DNA from: a virus
DNA length: 31,843 nt
IMG/VR virus record: IMGVR_UViG_3300025383_001347
Coordinates: 1 to 31,843 of that record
Strand: one strand, 5' to 3'
Below, piece by piece: positions 18,794 to 26,405 of this stretch. The position numbers were made by a program, and so were the translations under genes. The notes below the pieces were generated by a model, which had not been told where the DNA came from, ran no database searches, and was given only the letters and a program-made list of their open reading frames with translations. Positions within the stretch are counted from its first letter, which is position 1. Each line of letters starts with the position of its first letter.

Positions 18794-18801
18794 TATAAAT
18801 A
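18794..18801 (-). promoter_or_regulatory. TATTTATA box before the 18690 terminator
   Basis: Minus-strand TATTTATA lies 28 nt after the ClpC-like gene end and about 75 nt before a strong terminator, with no ORF between. The region also contains GGGTT-G-AACCC (about 18730-18742). Either it makes a short RNA or it is a chance match in the 3' untranslated region. Confidence 0.35.
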
Positions 18802-18829
18802 TATATAACTTTAAGAAAAAATCAACTAT

Positions 18830-20851
18830 TTATGAACTTTTTTTGGTAATTAACAAATTACCATCCTTAAATTTGATAGTTATTGATTTATTTTCAATAA
18901 TGTTTCCTCTAAGAATTTCTTCACTTAAAAAATCTTCACATAGATTTTGTATGATTCTTTTAACAGGTCTCGCACCAAATTCTTCTTGTGAATTTAACTC
19001 AAAAATTCTATCGATTACTGAAGAATCAAAATTAACCATATAGTTTTTTTCTTTCAATCTAATAATCAATTTTTTCATTTCAATGTCAATGATTTTCTTC
19101 AATACAATTTCATCTAATTTATTGAACAAAATAATATCGTCAATACGATTCAAAAATTCAGGGTTGAAATGGCTTTTTAAAGCTTTTTGAATTATAGATT
19201 TTCTAACTTCATACTTTTGAGCTTCACTTGAAGTTGTACTGAAACCAATACCGCCTCCAAATTCTGAAACTTTTTTTGCACCAATGTTTGAAGTCATAAT
19301 AACTAAGCAATTAGTGAAGTTTACTTTTCTTCCAAATGAATCTGTTAAATGCCCTTCATCTAAAATTTGAAGTAATAAATTGAAAACATCTTTATGTGCC
19401 TTTTCAATTTCATCAAATAAAATTACTGAGAATGGATTGTTTTTAACCTTTTCAGTTAATTGACCACCTTCATCGTATCCAACAAAACCTGGAGGTGAAC
19501 CAATTAATTTAGAAACATTATGTCTATCCATATATTCGCTCATATCTATGCGAATAATTTTTTCCGAATCACCGAATAATATTTCAGCAAGGGATTTAGC
19601 TAAATAAGTTTTACCTACACCAGTCGAACCCAAGAATATAAATGAACCAATCGGTTTATTTGCATCTTTAATACCAACACGGTTTCTTCTAATTGCTTTT
19701 GATATCGAAGTAATTGCTTCATCTTGACCAATAACTTTAGCAGAAAGAATATTTTCCATCTCTAATAGTTTTTTGGTTTCAGTAGAATCCAATTTAGAAA
19801 TAGGTACACCCGTCATTTGTGATATCATTTGATAAACATCATCGATAGTAATTTGATCTTTATTACTTTTTTGCTTTTCAGACCAATTTTCTTTTTCCTT
19901 ATCTAATTTATCTTTCAACTTCTTTTCTTCGTCTCTAAGTTTAGCTGCTTGTTCATAATTTTGACTTTTAACAACAGCAATCTTTGTCTCTTTAATTTCA
20001 TCGATTTGTTTTTTCAACTTCTCAATGTTTTCAGGAGTTTTAGTTGTTACTCTCTTTTCTGAACCTAATTCATCTAATACATCGATCGCTTTATCAGGGA
20101 ATTGTCTATCAGTAATGTATCTTGACGATAATTTTACAATAGTTTCGATTACGTTATCATCATAAAGAACTTTGTGAAAATCTTGATATGATGATTGTAA
20201 ATTTTTTAGAATTTGAACAGTTTCTTGTGCAGTAGGTTCTTTCAAAATAATTTTTTGAAATCTTCTCACTAATGCAGCATCCTTTTCAATACTCTTTTTA
20301 TATTCATCTAACGTAGTGGCACCAATACATTGGATTTCTCCACGCGCAAGTGCGGGTTTGAGGATATTTGCAGCATCCATAGAACCACTTGCATTTCCAG
20401 CACCAACCATTGTATGTAATTCATCTATAAAAACAATTACATTAGGTGATTCAACTAATTCATTTAGAATGGCTTTGATTCTTTCTTCAAATTGACCGCG
20501 ATATTTTGTACCTGCAACAAGTGAAGTTAAATCTAACGCCATTATTCTTTTTTCAAGAAGATTTGGAGGGCAATCCCCTTTTTGAATCATCAATGCTAAT
20601 TTTTCAACTAACGCTGATTTACCGACACCAGCCTCGCCCACAATTACGGCATTGTTTTTCTTTTTACGAGATAGAATTTGAGCAATTCTTTTAACTTCCT
20701 CATCTCTACCTATAATTGGGTCAATTTTACCTTCTTCAGCCATCTTTATCAAATCTCTTGAAAAGTTGTCTAAGATTGGGGTTGTTGAACCCTTTTTGTT
20801 CTTTTTAGGGTTGAGCTGTTGCTGACCCTCTTCAAAGTAATCTACTGGCAT
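18830..20851 (-). CDS. ClpC/ClpB-type AAA+ unfoldase lacking the Clp-N domain
   Basis: A 673-residue double-AAA+ protein. NBD1 has Walker A GEAGVGKS (72-79) and Walker B FIDELH (141-146). A UVR-like middle segment (QNYEQAAKLRDEEKKLKDK, about 298-316) is of ClpC type and much shorter than the ClpB coiled coil. NBD2 has GSTGVGKT (408-415), VILFDE (476-481), the pore loop GYDEGG and sensor-2 GARPVKR. GIGF at 534-537 lies where ClpA/ClpC carry the loop that docks into ClpP, so it may use host ClpP. The N-terminal substrate domain (about 140 residues) is missing, replaced by a short polar tail MPVDYFEEGQQQL. Substrates are unknown. It is divergent from hsp20, with a host-type promoter at 20870-20900. 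Confidence 0.93.
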   Translation of the reverse strand: MPVDYFEEGQQQLNPKKNKKGSTTPILDNFSRDLIKMAEEGKIDPIIGRDEEVKRIAQILSRKKKNNAVIVGEAGVGKSALVEKLALMIQKGDCPPNLLEKRIMALDLTSLVAGTKYRGQFEERIKAILNELVESPNVIVFIDELHTMVGAGNASGSMDAANILKPALARGEIQCIGATTLDEYKKSIEKDAALVRRFQKIILKEPTAQETVQILKNLQSSYQDFHKVLYDDNVIETIVKLSSRYITDRQFPDKAIDVLDELGSEKRVTTKTPENIEKLKKQIDEIKETKIAVVKSQNYEQAAKLRDEEKKLKDKLDKEKENWSEKQKSNKDQITIDDVYQMISQMTGVPISKLDSTETKKLLEMENILSAKVIGQDEAITSISKAIRRNRVGIKDANKPIGSFIFLGSTGVGKTYLAKSLAEILFGDSEKIIRIDMSEYMDRHNVSKLIGSPPGFVGYDEGGQLTEKVKNNPFSVILFDEIEKAHKDVFNLLLQILDEGHLTDSFGRKVNFTNCLVIMTSNIGAKKVSEFGGGIGFSTTSSEAQKYEVRKSIIQKALKSHFNPEFLNRIDDIILFNKLDEIVLKKIIDIEMKKLIIRLKEKNYMVNFDSSVIDRIFELNSQEEFGARPVKRIIQNLCEDFLSEEILRGNIIENKSITIKFKDGNLLITKKSS

Positions 20852-20869
20852 ATGTGTTTAATTTATAAG

Positions 20870-20900
20870 CAAACATAACATAAATTATACTAACAAACAA
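20870..20900 (-). promoter_or_regulatory. Bacteroidetes-type promoter TTG-N20-TATGTTTG for the ClpC-like gene
   Basis: On the minus strand TTG (20898-20900) and TATGTTTG (20870-20877) are 20 nt apart, the same spacing as the promoter at 3148-3178. The start would fall about 10-15 nt before the ATG at 20851. It suggests transcription by the unmodified host polymerase, so early expression. Confidence 0.6.
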
Positions 20901-20930
20901 ATATTCTTAAAAATATTTTTATAATGCCAA

Positions 20931-20971
20931 AATGTCTAAAAAATGTCTAAAAGTATGACGAAATGTCTAAA
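20931..20971 (+). repeat. three AATGTCTAAA direct repeats between clpC-like and hsp20 genes
   Basis: Identical 10-mers start at 20931, 20942 and 20962, that is 11 and 20 bp apart, about one and two turns of DNA. They lie 50 bp before hsp20 and 30 bp upstream of the ClpC-like promoter. The spacing puts them on one face of the helix, as for an activator or repressor array. Confidence 0.7.
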
Positions 20972-21021
20972 TGTTCAATTTGGTAGAGATTTTGATAAAC
21001 ATTAAGAAAAAATATTAAACT

Positions 21022-21396
21022 ATGATTACAACAACATTATTTAAAGATCCAATCTTTAACAATTTAGACAGAATCTTCAACGATTCCTTTGAAAAAACTA
21101 ATAATCAAAAGACAAACATCGAAACAAACGATGAAGATTATCGTGTACAAATCGCCGTACCCGGGTTAACTAAAGAAAATCTTAAAATTACAGTCAAAGA
21201 AAGTACCTTAACCATTTCTTATGATCGTCCTGAAAAGAATGCATCTATTTTTGTAAGTTCTTTTAAAAGACATTATAATGTACCTGATGATGTGGATGAA
21301 AAAAATATTACAGGTAGTGTAGAAAATGGGGTATTGGAAGTGATTTTACCAAAAAGTAAAAAAAAGGCCATTGAACGTTTAATTTCAATTAATTAA
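21022..21396 (+). CDS. hsp20: Hsp20 small heat-shock protein
   Basis: A 124-residue alpha-crystallin-domain protein. The N-terminal 30 residues (LFKDPIFNNLDRIFNDSF) match the short arm of bacterial Hsp20. The core begins DEDYRVQIAVPGLTKENLKI and includes FVSSFKRHYNVPDDVDEKNI. It then has the closing GVLEVILPK (about 102-110), the conserved G-x-L motif, followed by a short Lys-rich tail. Hsp20 genes are typical of T4-like phages of cyanobacteria and other marine hosts, where they are thought to hold folding proteins during head assembly. It faces the ClpC-like gene across the repeat region and is followed by its own terminator, so it forms a single-gene unit. Confidence 0.93.
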   Translation: MITTTLFKDPIFNNLDRIFNDSFEKTNNQKTNIETNDEDYRVQIAVPGLTKENLKITVKESTLTISYDRPEKNASIFVSSFKRHYNVPDDVDEKNITGSVENGVLEVILPKSKKKAIERLISIN

Positions 21397-21403
21397 ACTT
21401 GAA

Positions 21404-21426
21404 CCCTCCTAAACGGAGGGTTTTTT
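21404..21426 (+). terminator. rho-independent terminator after hsp20
   Basis: CCCTCC and GGAGGG with a 5-nt loop, followed by TTTTTT. A TATTTATT box follows 6 nt later, so a new unit starts here. Confidence 0.88.
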
Positions 21427-21432
21427 ATTTGA

Positions 21433-21440
21433 TATTTATT
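21433..21440 (+). promoter_or_regulatory. TATTTATT variant box before the KTSC gene
   Basis: TATTTATT lies 25 nt before the ATG at 21466 and directly after the hsp20 terminator, where a promoter is required. Confidence 0.4.
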
Positions 21441-21465
21441 ATGTATATTATCTAAAAATAGAATT

Positions 21466-21711
21466 ATGGCAATATTATCAGAAAAAATAGAAGGTAAGCT
21501 AATCAATGTAACTTTTGAATCAACAAACCTTAAAGAAGCGTCATATAACACTGAAAATGAGGTATTGACGATTACTTTCAATAATGGCTCTATTTATGAT
21601 TATAATAAAGTTCCTTGGAGTAAATTCACTAAATTCAGAATGGCTGAATCCCACGGAAAACACTTTAACGAAAACATCGCTAAAGCGCACGATTATAAGA
21701 AAGTAAAATGA
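21466..21711 (+). CDS. KTSC-domain protein
   Basis: An 81-residue protein fitting the KTSC domain: a strand pair ASYNTENEVLTITFNNGSIY, then YNKVPWSKFTKF and the signature AESHGKHFNENIAKAH near the C-terminus. In other proteins the domain sits beside nucleases, lysyl-tRNA synthetase-like proteins and others and is thought to bind nucleic acids; its exact job is unknown. The stop overlaps the start of the nucleotidyltransferase-like gene (ATGA), so the two proteins are coupled and may act together. Confidence 0.75.
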   Translation: MAILSEKIEGKLINVTFESTNLKEASYNTENEVLTITFNNGSIYDYNKVPWSKFTKFRMAESHGKHFNENIAKAHDYKKVK

Positions 21712-22466
21712 GTCTATTTGAAGAACTAATTGAAGACAACGAAGATGATAAGAAAATCTTAAAATCTTTTAAAACCAAAGATTCTTTGTCTGATAACATA
21801 TTTGAGTTATCAAATAAAGAATATATTATGCGACCAGAAATCAGGAAAAAACTTCTTGAGATATCTGATGATTTTATAGAAACATTAGGTGTTAAATTTT
21901 TTATACACGATATAGTTCTAACAGGTTCGCTTGCTAATTACAATTGGTCCAATAATTCGGACGTTGATTTACATATTCTTATTGATTACGAAGAAACAAA
22001 ATTCAATCTTGATTTGATTAAAGAATTTTTTGATGCAAAGAAAAACATATGGAACGAAAAACATGATGTTATCATCAAAGGATTTGATGTAGAAATCTAC
22101 GTTCAAGATATTAGTGAAGAACACGTTTCTTCAGGTGTTTATTCTATATTACATAACAAATGGATCGTTGTTCCTGAGAAAAATAAAGTTAATATTGATG
22201 ACAGAAAAATCATAGAAAAAGGTGATGAATTCGCATCTAATATCGAACGATTAGTTAAAAAAGCAGCTAAAGGTATTGATGTTTTAAAAGAAATTGAAGA
22301 CCTTAGACAAAAATTGAAAAAATTCAGACAATCTGGTTTGGAATCAGGTGGTGAATTTTCTTATGAGAACTTAACATTCAAATTATTAAGGAGAAATGGG
22401 TCAATTGAAAAGTTATTAAATTTAAAAAATCAAATTGTAGATAAAAAATTGTCCTTACCACAATAA
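21708..22466 (+). CDS. nucleotidyltransferase-fold protein
   Basis: A 252-residue protein with the core of polymerase-beta-type nucleotidyltransferases: LTGSLANYNWSNNSDVDLHI holds GS (73-74) and the metal-binding D85 and D87, and GFDVEIYVQD likely gives the third acid. The first 60 residues are acidic and helical. A helical C-terminal 90 residues (LKEIEDLRQKLKKFRQS) follows. By family it could transfer a nucleotide to a protein, RNA or small molecule; the target is unknown. It is translationally coupled to the KTSC gene and ends 73 nt before the next gene. Related proteins occur in other T4-like phages. Confidence 0.75.
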   Translation: MSLFEELIEDNEDDKKILKSFKTKDSLSDNIFELSNKEYIMRPEIRKKLLEISDDFIETLGVKFFIHDIVLTGSLANYNWSNNSDVDLHILIDYEETKFNLDLIKEFFDAKKNIWNEKHDVIIKGFDVEIYVQDISEEHVSSGVYSILHNKWIVVPEKNKVNIDDRKIIEKGDEFASNIERLVKKAAKGIDVLKEIEDLRQKLKKFRQSGLESGGEFSYENLTFKLLRRNGSIEKLLNLKNQIVDKKLSLPQ

Positions 22467-22495
22467 ACAACCTTATTTTTTTCCCGATATCTTTA

Positions 22496-22503
22496 TATTT
22501 ATA
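22496..22503 (+). promoter_or_regulatory. TATTTATA box before the 22539 gene
   Basis: The octamer lies 35 nt before the ATG, in the 72-nt gap after the nucleotidyltransferase gene. The leader ends with ACAAAAAAAACAAA, the A-rich style of this genome. Confidence 0.5.
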
Positions 22504-22538
22504 GGATAAGAATAAGTATACTTAACAAAAAAAACAAA

Positions 22539-23555
22539 ATGTCAGACTTAAAACCACTTGGTAGCGAGAAACTTAACGGAGATGAAAAATTAAAAAGAAT
22601 TCTCGAACTAACCTACTATAATACAAATAAAAAAACACAATCAGCTAAAGCTGAATTGGTTAAAGAATCCAAAAATGGTGGCGTTTATGCTATTGTTAAA
22701 GAAAAGGATTCATATTATGTAAAACAAGGTTTAAATGAATCTTCTTTAGATTATATAGGTGGAATGTATATGAAGAATAAAAACAAATTCTCTTCGTATG
22801 CTGAAGCTCTTAAAAGACTTGAATTGATTAAAGGACAAGAAGAATTAATCAACGAAACAAAATATCTTTTAAAGAAATCAAAAGATACAGATGAGGCTGC
22901 TTCTCAAGCTGCTATGCCTCCTGCACCGGAAGAAGCACCAGCGTTACCTGCACCTGCCCCTGATGATATGGGTGGAGCACCTGCTGACGATATGGGCGGA
23001 CAACCTGCACCTGATGATATGGGTGGAGCACCAGATGCTGATGCTGCACCAGATGCAAATATGGGTAATGATAAAGGTGAACAAGGAGCTGATGATGAAT
23101 ACGAATATATGGGCCAAATCCATAAATTTTGTGGTAAATTACAAGAGGAATTAAGAAAACAAGATAAGAAATTAGAAAGTAAAGACATCAAGTGGGTTTT
23201 GAATATGATCATCTCTTCTTTGGATTTAGATAAGTTAGAAGACAAAGATTTAGAGGAAATTGCTGATAAATTTGATCGCGATGAAATTCACAATGGAGAT
23301 AAAGGTGGAGAAGAAGAAACACCTGCAGAACCATCAGGTGAAGAACCATCTTCAGATGAGGAGATTGGTGAAGAATATGATGCTATGAAAGCACTTGAAG
23401 AATTCGTGGATGGCCCTATGGATGAAACTGATATGAGTGAATATCTACCTGAGGAAAAACACGAACACGATGAAGAAATGACTATCGACTTAGATGAAAT
23501 AAAAAAAGATATTAACGATAGTATCAATCAAGCGTTACACAAATATTTTAAGTAA
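22539..23555 (+). CDS. acidic low-complexity protein, probable virion or assembly protein
   Basis: A 338-residue, strongly acidic protein. Residues 1-115 form a mixed domain (VYAIVKEKDSYYVKQGL; YIGGMYMKNKNKFSSYAEAL) like the small modules found in phage head-region proteins. Residues about 125-185 are an Ala/Pro linker with DDMGG repeated three times (PAPDDMGGAPADDMGG and similar). A helical part follows (EYMGQIHKFCGKLQEEL), then a Glu/Asp-rich stretch and a C-terminal helix DDSINQALHKYFK-like. No family is recognised. It is the first of a run of late genes leading to TerL and portal, which suggests a structural or scaffold role. The linker codes create local tandem repeats in DNA. Confidence 0.65.
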   Translation: MSDLKPLGSEKLNGDEKLKRILELTYYNTNKKTQSAKAELVKESKNGGVYAIVKEKDSYYVKQGLNESSLDYIGGMYMKNKNKFSSYAEALKRLELIKGQEELINETKYLLKKSKDTDEAASQAAMPPAPEEAPALPAPAPDDMGGAPADDMGGQPAPDDMGGAPDADAAPDANMGNDKGEQGADDEYEYMGQIHKFCGKLQEELRKQDKKLESKDIKWVLNMIISSLDLDKLEDKDLEEIADKFDRDEIHNGDKGGEEETPAEPSGEEPSSDEEIGEEYDAMKALEEFVDGPMDETDMSEYLPEEKHEHDEEMTIDLDEIKKDINDSINQALHKYFK

Positions 23556-23556
23556 A

Positions 23557-23958
23557 ATGCGTTTAATCTATGTTAATGAAATCGGTGCAGACTATAAAGG
23601 TCAAAAACAGTATGAATTTATATTCAGTACTAGTACCGAAATTGATATGGATGAATGGTTTGTAATTCCTGCTTCCGCATCATCAAGACCAAAATCACCT
23701 GAAATAGAATACATAGATTTAGTTGGTTTATTAAAAAATACAGATTTAGATATGGAACTAGTTCAAAATTCCGATTATTTTGGGGTTATTGATGCTGTAG
23801 ATGGTGTTGTAGCTTTAGCTTGGCAAAAATTTGACATATCAATCGATGAACAAAGACTTACTTTTAAGTTTGGGGAATCAATCGATAGTGTAAATAAAAA
23901 ATTAAAAAATAAAGGTTTCGCTCTTCAAATTGAAGAGATAAAAACAAACGATATATGA
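23557..23958 (+). CDS. hypothetical protein, 133 aa
   Basis: A 133-residue soluble, acidic protein, one base after the preceding stop. The start MRLIYVNEIGADYKGQKQYEF and EIDMDEWFVIPAS suggest a beta-rich fold, and GVVALAWQKFDISIDEQRLT continues it. The end is helical. Its stop overlaps the next start by 4 bp (ATGA type). I do not recognise it. Tight coupling on both sides and its place before TerL fit a virion or assembly protein. Confidence 0.65.
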   Translation: MRLIYVNEIGADYKGQKQYEFIFSTSTEIDMDEWFVIPASASSRPKSPEIEYIDLVGLLKNTDLDMELVQNSDYFGVIDAVDGVVALAWQKFDISIDEQRLTFKFGESIDSVNKKLKNKGFALQIEEIKTNDI

Positions 23959-24884
23959 AAAGAAATGAAATAGTAAGTAGATTAATCAAAGAAGGATTTT
24001 CAGAAAAAACATTGGTTAATTTCTCAGATAAACAATTAGCTAACTTGTCAGAAAGAATGTTCAATGAAGTATTGAAAGTTTCACCAGATAAATTAGGTGA
24101 TGAGAATGTTAAAGCAGCAGTACAAGACCCTGATAGTGAAGTTGAGGTTGAAGAAAACGCATTTATAGGTAACAAAAAAGCTTGTAAAGTTTGTAAAATG
24201 AGTCCTTGTAAGTGTGGTAAAGAAAAAAAACCAAAAGAAACTAAAGAAGGCAATGCATTTGGTAAAAAAATAGCAGATGCTAAAAAAGAAGGTAAACCTT
24301 CAATCGAGATTGGTGGTAAAAAAGTGGAAGTTAAAGAAACTGCAGGTGAACCATTCGAAAAGAAAGTAAAAGGAGTTGGTAAAAAATTGGAAGCAACTGA
24401 AGAAGATAAAAAATGGATTCAAAAAGCCATAAAACACCCTGGTAAATTACATAAAGATTTAGGAGTTCCTAAAGACGAAAAAATTCCTGCAGCTAAATTA
24501 GATGCAGCAGCAAAAAAAGGTGGTAAAATTGGTAAAGAAGCAAGATTAGCTAAAACTTTAAAAGGTTTACACGAATCTGATTCAGGTTTGAATGCTAAAC
24601 GTAACTTACATTTTGAATTAAAAGAAGCAGGAGTATCTGAAAAAGATCTTGAATCTAAAGATATTAACGAATTAGCTGAAAAGCATTCAAATAATCCATA
24701 TGTAAAAAGTGCTCACGATTATTACAAAAGAATCAATAATAAGTCAATGAGTATGACAGGGAAAGATACTGAAATGAAAGAATGGGTTATGACTTTAGCT
24801 GAAAATAAATTATATCATAGTTTCACATCAAAAGGAGAAATTATGAATTTAATTAAAACTAAATTAAACGAATCTAAAAAATAA
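23955..24884 (+). CDS. Lys-rich protein with Cys cluster, probable phage structural or assembly protein
   Basis: A 309-residue basic protein. The N-terminal 45 residues are helical (EIVSRLIKEGFSEKTLVNF). CKVCKMSPCKCGKE (about 76-89) is a compact Cys cluster that could bind zinc. A Lys/Gly-rich middle follows, with AAKLDAAAKKGGKIGKEARL. A C-terminal helical domain ends NLIKTKLNESKK. The motif KHPGKLHKDLGVPKDEKIPA resembles a segment found in phage and plasmid proteins with a 'KHPG...LGVP...IP' pattern of unknown role. Gene order places it between acidic linker proteins and TerL. No enzyme motif is seen. Confidence 0.65.
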   Translation: MKRNEIVSRLIKEGFSEKTLVNFSDKQLANLSERMFNEVLKVSPDKLGDENVKAAVQDPDSEVEVEENAFIGNKKACKVCKMSPCKCGKEKKPKETKEGNAFGKKIADAKKEGKPSIEIGGKKVEVKETAGEPFEKKVKGVGKKLEATEEDKKWIQKAIKHPGKLHKDLGVPKDEKIPAAKLDAAAKKGGKIGKEARLAKTLKGLHESDSGLNAKRNLHFELKEAGVSEKDLESKDINELAEKHSNNPYVKSAHDYYKRINNKSMSMTGKDTEMKEWVMTLAENKLYHSFTSKGEIMNLIKTKLNESKK

Positions 24885-24929
24885 TTTTATTATTTGTATT
24901 TTTTCAGTATTTTTACAAAAATTACACTT

Positions 24930-25070
24930 ATGAAAAATATTTTTAATGATGGAGGAACTAAAACAGCTCCATCTAAACCCAAAGTAAAACCAGGTACAAG
25001 GGAGGTTCCAAAAAAACCAAGTACCCCTTATAAACCCGGAACTGGCCCAAAACACAAACCAAAAGCATAA
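24930..25070 (+). CDS. Pro/Lys-rich small protein, 46 aa
   Basis: A 46-residue ORF starting MKNIFNDGGTKTAPSKPK and ending in PKHKPKA. It is strongly basic and Pro-rich with repeated K-P spacing (KPKVKPGT, VPKKPSTP, YKPGTGPKHKP), so it should be extended and unstructured. It lies alone in the 247-nt gap between two larger late genes, with A-rich leader sequence. It may bind DNA or a head protein, but I recognise no family. The regular composition over the whole frame supports a coding role. Confidence 0.6.
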   Translation: MKNIFNDGGTKTAPSKPKVKPGTREVPKKPSTPYKPGTGPKHKPKA

Positions 25071-25131
25071 TTTTCCTAAAAAAATTAGGATATTTCAAAA
25101 AACATCGTTACATTTGTAAAAATATATTACA

Positions 25132-26361
25132 ATGGCGATGTTTTTTAATTCTGAAGATAGACCCGATCAGGGTATAATAGCTAAATTAGCTGTCAACAAT
25201 ACTCCTCTTACAAAAATTCCTTTTCCAAAGAATTTTACTGAACCGTACATAAATTACCAAGAACTTTTAGCATCCGAAAGATACAAACAAGTAATTGAGA
25301 ACGTAAGAAAATATACGGACATAACTGATGTGTATAAAGGTATGAATCGAAATATGCAAATTAGTTTGAACGAAATGATGGATGCATATCAAAGGGTTGC
25401 TACTATTGAAAGTTTTCATATACCTGAATTAGAAAAGTTAGCAGTCAAAATTGTATTGAATGAAATGGGTATTCCTGAAGGAGCTATCGAAATTGATGCC
25501 AAAATTATTCAGTATGGTCAAATTGATACAAATGATTTCAATAAAGAAGATATTAGTGAATTAGACAATAATCCTGTCGAAGTTAATATAGACGACAATA
25601 CCCCTGAAATTCCGAGAGAGTTTGATGAAGAAGAATTAAATTTAGAAAGAGCCAAAAGAAGATTGATAAATGCAATAATACAAGGCGCATCTAAAAGAGG
25701 TCATTATATGTACCATTTAGCATATGATGAGTTGATGGAGATATTTGGTTCTGAGTATTTGATGAAATATTACGGTATTATGATGTCCATCAATGATTTG
25801 AATTATTGGCAGATGAGCGATAATATGATTGGAGGTTTAAGTAACAGTGTGGCCGGAAAATGTGAAGTACAAAGACCATCGGAAAATGAAGAAGAATCTG
25901 AAGAAGAACCAACTGCAAAAATTATAGTGAGAGGTATAACTTTTCCTGTTTTACTTCACGAATTGATTAAAGGTATTATGGAATTATTTTCACACCAAGG
26001 AGAGCCAAATGATAAAGAATTGTTTATAGAAGTGATGAAGTTCGAAGATACATTGGAAAAAGAAATGTGGGATTTGAGACTTGGTGCACCTATTTGGGAT
26101 AAAATTCGTTCTCAGTTTCCCGATGATTTAATGGAAGAAGAAAATAAAGAATTACAGAACTATCTATTAGTTGATTTATTTAAGTTACCAGCAAAAGAGT
26201 TTCTAATGGTAATGAGGGAAATTCTTTCCGAATCAGATAAAGGAAAAAAATTACTGAATGATATGCTGAATATTATAAATAAGAGACTACGAGAAGAAGA
26301 TTATGAAGATATAATATCTAAATTCCAAACAGATGTAGATGGTTTAGATGATGATGAATAA
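25132..26361 (+). CDS. conserved-looking late protein upstream of terminase, 409 aa
   Basis: A 409-residue, mainly helical acidic protein. I do not recognise a family. The first part has KNFTEPYINYQELLASERYK and many short helices. An acidic break (DDNTPEIPREFDEEEL, about 153-168) separates it from a helical body with ASKRGHYMYHLAYDELMEIF and later WDLRLGAPIWDKIRSQF. It ends in an Asp-rich tail DVDGLDDDE. There is no signal peptide or membrane segment. It directly precedes TerL, with a terminator between, in the place where head or terminase-related genes are found. A small-terminase role is possible but not supported by any visible motif. Confidence 0.65.
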   Translation: MAMFFNSEDRPDQGIIAKLAVNNTPLTKIPFPKNFTEPYINYQELLASERYKQVIENVRKYTDITDVYKGMNRNMQISLNEMMDAYQRVATIESFHIPELEKLAVKIVLNEMGIPEGAIEIDAKIIQYGQIDTNDFNKEDISELDNNPVEVNIDDNTPEIPREFDEEELNLERAKRRLINAIIQGASKRGHYMYHLAYDELMEIFGSEYLMKYYGIMMSINDLNYWQMSDNMIGGLSNSVAGKCEVQRPSENEEESEEEPTAKIIVRGITFPVLLHELIKGIMELFSHQGEPNDKELFIEVMKFEDTLEKEMWDLRLGAPIWDKIRSQFPDDLMEEENKELQNYLLVDLFKLPAKEFLMVMREILSESDKGKKLLNDMLNIINKRLREEDYEDIISKFQTDVDGLDDDE

Positions 26362-26365
26362 ATAC

Positions 26366-26391
26366 AAAGACGGTTTTAACCGTCTTTTTTT
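26366..26391 (+). terminator. rho-independent terminator before terL
   Basis: AAAGACGGTT and AACCGTCTTT form a perfect 10-bp stem with a 2-nt loop, followed by a T-run (to 26391). A TATTTATA box begins two bases later. Confidence 0.9.
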
Positions 26392-26392
26392 G

Positions 26393-26400
26393 TATTTATA
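26393..26400 (+). promoter_or_regulatory. TATTTATA box before terL
   Basis: It lies between the terminator and terL, 5 nt before the ATG. Because a terminator lies directly upstream, some promoter must be here, which makes this the best single case for the octamer being a promoter. Confidence 0.6.
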
Positions 26401-26405
26401 GGTAT

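Noticed and set aside
22904-23245. Minus-strand open frame opposite the acidic DDMGG protein
   Set aside because: Its Ser/Gly/Ala-rich content mirrors the biased codons of the plus-strand gene; the same holds for the frames opposite 23288-23527 and 29596-29988.
25074-25090. TCCTAA/TTAGGA hairpin before the 25132 gene as a terminator
   Set aside because: The stem is only 6 A/T-rich base pairs and no T-run follows in either direction.
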